Source: DAIRGB01 sp036794765 (GTDB taxonomy: Bacteria > Patescibacteriota > JAHJAL01). From it: a stretch of DNA of 10,596 nt. The position numbers were made by a program, and so were the translations under genes. The DNA is taken from assembly GCA_036794765.1 (NCBI GenBank), contig DAIRGB010000039.1:1-10596 (forward strand), read 5' to 3'. Positions 6,228 through 10,596 of this stretch are shown here, piece after piece (the stretch's first letter is position 1; the number at the start of each line of letters is the position of its first letter). Below the pieces are notes generated by a model. The model searched no databases and was not told the DNA's origin. It saw only the letters and a list, made by a program, of their open reading frames with translations.

Positions 6228-6668
6228 ATGGAAATAACCAGTACCGCATTTGCCAATAACAAACATATCCCCTCCCAATATTCTTGCTTGGGAGAAAACA
6301 TCAACCCACCACTTTCCATTTCAAAAATTCCTAAAAACTCCAAAAGTCTCGCCCTACTGGTAGACGACCCCGATGCTCCTGTTGGCGATTGGGTTCACTG
6401 GCTGGTATTCAATATAAAACCAACTACCCAAGAAATAAAAGAAAATTCGATACCCGCCAATTCTGTCATCGGACTCAATAGCTCCGGCCGAAATCAATAC
6501 GAAGGACCCTGCCCACCCTCAGGAACTCATCATTATTATTTCAAAATCTATGCCCTCGACACCGTCCTCGATCTCGATCAGACAACCACCAAAGAAATCT
6601 TTCTCAAAAATATCTCTGGCCATATTGTTGATCAAAATGAATTGATTGGATTATTCGCCAAAAAATAA
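6228..6668 (+). CDS. PEBP-family protein (YbhB/YbcL, Raf-kinase-inhibitor-like)
   Basis: A 146-residue protein of the phosphatidylethanolamine-binding fold. Family landmarks are in order: the opening TSTAFANNKHIPSQYSC with LGENINPPL, then DDPDAP (46-51) with GDWVHW containing His57, then GPCPPSGTHHYYF (93-105), which closes the anion-binding pocket, and the ending IDQ-type segment VDQNELIGLF. The length is typical for the bacterial members. There is no signal peptide, so it is cytoplasmic. Bacterial relatives bind small anionic ligands but have no agreed physiological role. The start is fixed by the family N-terminus; no Shine-Dalgarno site is seen. It converges on the large lipoprotein gene across a shared terminator. 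Confidence 0.93.
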   Translation: MEITSTAFANNKHIPSQYSCLGENINPPLSISKIPKNSKSLALLVDDPDAPVGDWVHWLVFNIKPTTQEIKENSIPANSVIGLNSSGRNQYEGPCPPSGTHHYYFKIYALDTVLDLDQTTTKEIFLKNISGHIVDQNELIGLFAKK

Positions 6669-6733
6669 AATTTCAAAAAAACAAATCTCAACTTTTCCGC
6701 ATCAAAACCAAAAATCATAGACTCAAATCCAAT

Positions 6734-6765
6734 ATAAAAGAGAGACGTCTTAGTCTCTCTTTTAT
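6734..6765. terminator. Bidirectional intrinsic terminator
   Basis: A perfect 13-bp stem (6734-6746 with 6753-6765) closes a 6-base loop. The A/T ends of the stem supply U-rich tails on both strands. It lies between the PEBP stop (6668) and the lipoprotein stop (6783), two convergent genes, so it can end both transcripts. Confidence 0.85.
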
Positions 6766-6782
6766 TTGATCAAACGAAAAAA

Positions 6783-9422
6783 TTAAGAAACATCGGGATC
6801 AACAAAAAACGCCATATATGGCAATCGCACCGCATTATCATTTTCAATCCATTCCAACAAATCATCCCGACAATTAGTATAAGCCGTCTTGGACATTTGC
6901 GAAGGCACATCCCCCGTAAAAAAATATTCAGACAAAAATACTGCCGCCTGGCCCGGTGATTTAGCCACCTGATAAGCAAAATCTTCCCCAAAAATCAAAC
7001 CATATATTTCAATTTCAATCATCCAAGTTGCCTGCACCGCCAACACATGTGGAGAAAATACCGCTGCTACCGAAATACCAGTATCCATAATATTTGCCCC
7101 CACATTTTCCGCATAAGATGACTTGAGGATTGGATCGTTGGTAGAATTGTATTTATAAATATTGTAACTTGCCTCCACCGTCCCAGTCGCCACCGCCAAA
7201 ATCACTCCGGCTTTTTTAGTCGTCAATTTGGCCAAACGACCGGCCTTACCAGCATAACCAATCGTATTTTCCGTCACTTTGACTACATTGGCCACACCCG
7301 TAGTCCCTCCGATCACCGCCTTGGCCGAATAATATGCCACATCCATTTTTTCTCCGTTTTTGTAAGCTGTCCAAGCCTGTTGACCGTTGGTCGCCACCGA
7401 CGCCACTCCTTGAGCGGCGGCAAAAATAGCTATTGGACCGGTATAATTGGCCTGTCTGGCCCAGTGCGTTGTTGGCAAATCGGTAATTTCTTTTACTTTA
7501 TTGGATTTCACTGTTACCGCCTCAATCACAGAATAAACATTTCCAGCAATTCCCATTTCTTTCTCAACATAATTCGTCGCTGTAATTCCCACCTCCAAAT
7601 CATTGTACCGCTCATTTGCCGGCGCATTTGGATCCTTGGTCAGCATCTGCATCGTTTCTGTCTTGTTTAGATAATCAGCTGATCCAGTATGAGTTTTTAC
7701 CCATGCCTGATCCACTATCGGATTACTTATTCCTTCAAAGTTTTTGTACTCCAAAGTCAAAGTCGTATTGTTATTGGTTGACTTAATCACAACCACATCC
7801 CGCACAATCGCCGTCAAGTCCCAATTGACATTCATCGGTTTGTAATCCATCTGGCCGTTTTTCTTGATTGCCCAAACCGGAGTAACTTTAAGATAGCTAT
7901 CGGAATAAATGGCTTTATCGACCGGTAAAGTAATTCTGACTTCAAAATTATTACCATCAATCAAACTAGCCATAGCCAGATTATCTTTATAATAAGCCAA
8001 ATTACCGCCATCATCGGCATCAAAATTGTTGTTATTGTAAAAAGTATACAAAAAAGCCGGCAATTTATAGTCGTTGTCTCCATTATCATACAAATCGCTA
8101 TACATCTGCGTATCTTTAAACTGCAAAGCAATAGTCTGTTCTTTGTCATTATAAATCTTCACCGGATACAACAGATATTTAAAATACTCACTTTCACCAG
8201 GATATTTTATCTCCTCGGTATTTTTCAGATATGTCAATTGATAATCCGACAAATAGTCATAATAAAACTCATACCGTTTTGGCACAAAAAAACTTTCAGC
8301 ATAAATCAAACTTGTCTCCGCATCCATATTGTGAGTCATTTCTGCTGTACCGGAAGCAAAATCAGCCGCCGATTTGTCTTCAATCTTGTAACAAGTAAAA
8401 TGTTGATCAGCGAAAATTTTATTTAATGATTTCTTGTAATGATCCTGATCCATAATACTCTTTTTCGTCCCATCGTCCTCTTTGTAAGCAATTTTTTTCA
8501 TCCAAGTTCGCGGCGGCCAAACCGAAACATACCTCTCATAAATATCCACCCATCCATCCAAACCATAAGCCAAAGCCGGTTGTTCTATCCGGACCATACC
8601 TTTCTTTTGCAAATCATTCCAAGTTGGCTCGGATGGATTAATCATCGAGGATAAATCCTTGCCATCAATAATCCCATCGCCATCAGTGTCGGGATTATTG
8701 GACTGAGTTCCGAAAAAAGTTTCACTATTGTTTGGTACAAGATCATTATCATCATCCGGATTCAAGATTTGTTCTGTCTGACCACCCCCGCTTTGATCAT
8801 CTCCACCATTTTGTTCGCCATTGTTCTGATTATCGCCACCACCACTACCTCCGACCGTTTCAATCGTCGCATTATTGAAAGCCAAATGATTGCCATTTCC
8901 ATCTTTTCTCAAGGCTTTAAGATAAAGCTGAGAACCAATATTCAAACCACTCAAATCCAAAACCGCCGTACCCTGACAAGTATAGCCCACCGGGTCATCA
9001 GGAGTGGACACGTTGGGCAAAATCACATCGACCGACCTCAACTTTGACAGATCAGCCTTGTCCGCGACGTTTCCATAATACATTTTATAATCAGCATTAA
9101 AACCCTTGCCACCATTAAAAGTATTTGTCGCCAAAACGGTCAGGGATAACTCAATATTATTTTGACCGGTCGGAACATTATCAATCGTCCACTCAGCATA
9201 TTTTTCTCCCGCCTTATCTCTGAGCCAATACCAACCGGCAATCAGATCACCATTTGATGAAAAATTACTAACCTGAGCCGCCACCGGCGGAGGCGGCGGA
9301 ACCGGCGCACTTACTTTCACTGTTGTCGTCAAATCACCCGACAAGTCATTATCTATCCTCGGCAATTCACAACCAACCAAACCAATCAACAAAAATAAAA
9401 TTACCCAGTTTTTTATTTTCAT
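6783..9422 (-). CDS. Very large surface lipoprotein with calcium-binding repeats, function unknown
   Basis: An 879-residue exported lipoprotein. The ATG at 9422 is chosen because GGAGGT (9427-9432) sits 4-5 bases upstream; a TTG four codons earlier overlaps that site. The signal peptide MKIKNWVILFLLIGLVGC ends in a lipobox with Cys18. Next come a Pro tract (APVPPPPP, 39-46), a probable beta-sandwich (about 55-190), a Gly/Asn/Gln linker (191-216) and two thrombospondin-3-type Ca2+ motifs, DDDNDLVPNN (223-232) and DTDGDGIIDGKD (245-256). A long Tyr/Asp/Asn-rich body (260-660) has no family I know. An Ala/Gly-rich hydrophobic stretch (about 660-800) precedes an acidic tail. That stretch recalls pre-toxin or membrane-inserting regions of polymorphic toxins, but I see no toxin motif. 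Adhesin or surface-interaction protein is a guess from the layout. Confidence 0.85.
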   Translation of the reverse strand: MKIKNWVILFLLIGLVGCELPRIDNDLSGDLTTTVKVSAPVPPPPPVAAQVSNFSSNGDLIAGWYWLRDKAGEKYAEWTIDNVPTGQNNIELSLTVLATNTFNGGKGFNADYKMYYGNVADKADLSKLRSVDVILPNVSTPDDPVGYTCQGTAVLDLSGLNIGSQLYLKALRKDGNGNHLAFNNATIETVGGSGGGDNQNNGEQNGGDDQSGGGQTEQILNPDDDNDLVPNNSETFFGTQSNNPDTDGDGIIDGKDLSSMINPSEPTWNDLQKKGMVRIEQPALAYGLDGWVDIYERYVSVWPPRTWMKKIAYKEDDGTKKSIMDQDHYKKSLNKIFADQHFTCYKIEDKSAADFASGTAEMTHNMDAETSLIYAESFFVPKRYEFYYDYLSDYQLTYLKNTEEIKYPGESEYFKYLLYPVKIYNDKEQTIALQFKDTQMYSDLYDNGDNDYKLPAFLYTFYNNNNFDADDGGNLAYYKDNLAMASLIDGNNFEVRITLPVDKAIYSDSYLKVTPVWAIKKNGQMDYKPMNVNWDLTAIVRDVVVIKSTNNNTTLTLEYKNFEGISNPIVDQAWVKTHTGSADYLNKTETMQMLTKDPNAPANERYNDLEVGITATNYVEKEMGIAGNVYSVIEAVTVKSNKVKEITDLPTTHWARQANYTGPIAIFAAAQGVASVATNGQQAWTAYKNGEKMDVAYYSAKAVIGGTTGVANVVKVTENTIGYAGKAGRLAKLTTKKAGVILAVATGTVEASYNIYKYNSTNDPILKSSYAENVGANIMDTGISVAAVFSPHVLAVQATWMIEIEIYGLIFGEDFAYQVAKSPGQAAVFLSEYFFTGDVPSQMSKTAYTNCRDDLLEWIENDNAVRLPYMAFFVDPDVS

Positions 9423-9477
9423 TTTCACCTCCAAATTTTTATCGTTTTATCAACAGACAAACTTAACAACCATCAAA

Positions 9478-9504
9478 AAAACCGCCAGACAATCCTGCGG
9501 TTTT
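9478..9504 (-). terminator. Terminator-like hairpin in the lipoprotein leader
   Basis: On the minus strand AAAACCGC pairs with GCGGTTTT around an 11-base loop and runs into seven T residues. It lies 55 bases upstream of the lipoprotein ATG with no minus-strand gene before it in the window. It could be an attenuator in the leader or a stop for stray transcription from the uppP side; which depends on where the lipoprotein promoter lies. The match on the plus strand has only four T residues. Confidence 0.5.
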
Positions 9505-9631
9505 ATAAACCTAAAAATATTTTTCGTTATCAGAAAATAAATTTCCAACCAAGCAAACATATTTTCTTCTTACAAATCTACTCTACTCGTAATTTTTTTG
9601 ATAATCAATAAAATATATTCCTAAAAAAATG

Positions 9632-9637
9632 TATAAT
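9632..9637 (+). promoter_or_regulatory. Possible -10 box for uppP
   Basis: A perfect TATAAT about 90 bases upstream of the uppP ATG. No -35 box lies at normal spacing; TTGATA at 9598-9603 is 28 bases away, which is too far. In DNA this AT-rich a single box is weak evidence. Confidence 0.3.
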
Positions 9638-9728
9638 TGAAACATATCCAAAACAGCCAGTTACCAAACCCATCGATAGAAAAAATTTAATTTTCGCCAC
9701 GATAATTTTTATAAACTTTTTTACAACT

Positions 9729-10526
9729 ATGCTCATCGCAATCATTTTAGGTATCATCGAAGGCATCACTGAGTTTTTACCAATATCATCTACCGGCCAT
9801 CTGATTCTTGCCAACCAATTTATCACTTTTTCCAATTCCGATTTTGCCAATACTTTCGACATATTTATTCAACTCGGCGCCGTCCTGGCCGTTATTATCT
9901 TTTACCGAAATCGTTTAATACCCTACCTATGGCAAAAAGATCAAAAAATTAATCGATCCATCATTGATCTGTGGCTAAAAACCATAGTCGCTTTCATCCC
10001 CGCTGGTTTTTTCGGACTACTTTTTGGTGACTGGATCAAAGATCATCTATTTACTCCTACCGTCGTCGGTTCCAGTCTTTTATTGGGCGGAATTATTATC
10101 ATCCTTATCGAAAGAAAACCCAAACCAAGCACTACCAACTCTTGTGAAAAAATTTCTTTCAAAAACTCACTCATTGTCGGCTTTTCTCAATGTCTCGGCA
10201 TGATCCCCGGCACCTCCCGCTCCGCCGCCACCATTATTACCGCTCTTTTGTTGGGTTTCAATCGACCCACCGCCGCCGAATTTTCATTTTTCCTCTCCGT
10301 TCCCACTTTGGGAATTGCCTCAATCTATTCGCTATTCAAAGCAGACATTCATTTTGACCAACAAGAAATAATCTGGCTCAGTCTCGGTTTTATTTCCGCC
10401 TTTTTGGTTAGTTATTTGGTCATTAGCAAACTAATCAAATATATCGCTCAAAATAGCTTCACAGTTTTCGGTTATTATCGAATAATCATCGCGATTATCA
10501 TCGCCATCTTTTTCTATCTTCAATAA
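9729..10526 (+). CDS. uppP: Undecaprenyl-diphosphatase UppP (BacA family)
   Basis: A 265-residue polytopic membrane enzyme that dephosphorylates undecaprenyl diphosphate, recycling the lipid carrier for peptidoglycan and surface polysaccharide synthesis; the family's extra copies give bacitracin resistance. Both signatures are present. EGITEFLPISSTGH (11-24) contains the Glu11-x3-Glu15 pair, Ser21 and His24. PGTSRSAATI (160-169) contains the essential Arg164. Length matches the family (about 265-275) and roughly seven or eight hydrophobic spans follow the usual pattern. The start is fixed by the canonical N-terminus; no Shine-Dalgarno site is visible before it. It is divergent from the lipoprotein gene. 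The Ala in place of the usual Gly after PGTSRS is a tolerated change. Confidence 0.97.
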   Translation: MLIAIILGIIEGITEFLPISSTGHLILANQFITFSNSDFANTFDIFIQLGAVLAVIIFYRNRLIPYLWQKDQKINRSIIDLWLKTIVAFIPAGFFGLLFGDWIKDHLFTPTVVGSSLLLGGIIIILIERKPKPSTTNSCEKISFKNSLIVGFSQCLGMIPGTSRSAATIITALLLGFNRPTAAEFSFFLSVPTLGIASIYSLFKADIHFDQQEIIWLSLGFISAFLVSYLVISKLIKYIAQNSFTVFGYYRIIIAIIIAIFFYLQ

Positions 10527-10533
10527 ACCGCCT

Positions 10534-10546
10534 TTGATATAATAAA
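10534..10546 (+). promoter_or_regulatory. Extended -10 promoter downstream of uppP
   Basis: TTGATATAATAAA, identical to the block near 6095, contains TGATATAAT. It lies just after the uppP stop and 27 bases before an ATG at 10571, good spacing for a start of transcription near 10550. Confidence 0.45.
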
Positions 10547-10570
10547 ATCAATTAATACCAAAATATTTTT

Positions 10571-10596
10571 ATGATTATCTATTTTTTATTGATCAT
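10571..10596 (+). CDS. Possible start of a further gene, cut by the window edge
   Basis: An ATG followed by ATTATCTATTTTTTATTGATC (MIIYFLLI) is open to the window end. The hydrophobic start could be a signal or membrane segment, and an extended -10 promoter lies at the right distance. Only eight codons are visible and no ribosome-binding site is clear, so this is tentative. Confidence 0.3.

Larger units (their letters stand above)
9423..9728. other. Divergent intergenic region between the lipoprotein gene and uppP
   Basis: This 306-base AT-rich spacer must hold promoters for both divergent genes. On the lipoprotein side it contains the Shine-Dalgarno site and the terminator-like hairpin at 9478-9504; on the uppP side a TATAAT at 9632-9637. 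No coding sequence with any family signal was found; a minus-strand frame at 9605-9862 is mostly antisense to uppP and is not believed. Confidence 0.6.

Noticed and set aside
6783..9422. Calling the large lipoprotein a polymorphic toxin
   Set aside because: The Ala/Gly-rich region is suggestive, but no nuclease, deaminase, peptidase or other toxin motif is visible and no immunity gene follows it.
9605..9862. An 85-codon minus-strand frame antisense to the uppP start
   Set aside because: It is a shadow of uppP with no family signal and no ribosome-binding site.
1..10596. CRISPR array, toxin-antitoxin pair or defence genes
   Set aside because: No regularly spaced repeats, no Cas, restriction, abortive-infection or antitoxin motifs were found. 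Direct repeats seen are explained by gene duplication.

Overview
The window looks like Candidate Phyla Radiation (Patescibacteria) DNA. The reasons are AT-rich intergenic sequence with moderate-GC genes, small genes for core functions, a large serine recombinase of a type common in that group, and several genes without a clear Shine-Dalgarno site. This is inference from style; no marker gene fixes the taxonomy. All genes read in the standard code.

Left end (1-1741): a large serine recombinase gene (204-1679, +) runs head-on into a tRNA-Ser(GCU) gene (1647-1741, -). The last ten codons and the stop of the recombinase are the antisense of the tRNA 3' end, as expected of an integrase sitting at its attachment site. 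The recombinase is enclosed by a perfect 86-bp inverted repeat (53-138 and 1567-1652). The right arm holds recombinase codons and the CCGCCA end of the tRNA. In the left arm the same reading frame, on the opposite strand, runs on for 14 other codons to a stop at 8-10. Inversion between the arms would keep the recombinase and its ribosome-binding site intact and swap its C-terminal tail. This is the most unusual structure in the window.

Middle (1834-6029): a co-directional minus-strand gene block. In transcription order it holds a metallo-beta-lactamase/beta-CASP RNA-processing-type enzyme, a multi-span membrane protein, a chimeric 49-codon remnant, a small two-span membrane protein, a cyanophycin-synthetase-like ATP-grasp ligase, and an RmlA-like sugar-1-phosphate nucleotidyltransferase. 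The last two are separated by only 3 bases and form an operon with its own likely promoter. The remnant fuses in frame the N-terminus of a second ATP-grasp copy to the C-terminus of a second MBL copy. A third scrap of the ATP-grasp 5' end lies just after the intact MBL gene. The simplest reading is an old tandem duplication of an MBL / membrane protein / ATP-grasp unit followed by deletion.

Right part (6071-10596): a PEBP/YbhB-like protein (+) converges on a very large lipoprotein gene (-), with a strong bidirectional terminator between them. The 879-residue lipoprotein has a lipobox, a proline tract, a probable beta-sandwich, a Gly/Asn linker, two thrombospondin-3-like calcium-binding motifs and a long uncharacterised body ending in an Ala/Gly-rich hydrophobic region. 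Its leader carries a terminator-like hairpin. Divergently transcribed uppP (undecaprenyl-diphosphatase) follows, and the start of another possible gene is cut by the window edge.

In functional terms the right-hand genes and the nucleotidyltransferase fit envelope and surface biogenesis (lipid carrier recycling, sugar activation, surface lipoprotein). The left end is a mobile or site-specific recombination module. I see no CRISPR array, toxin-antitoxin pair or recognisable defence system.
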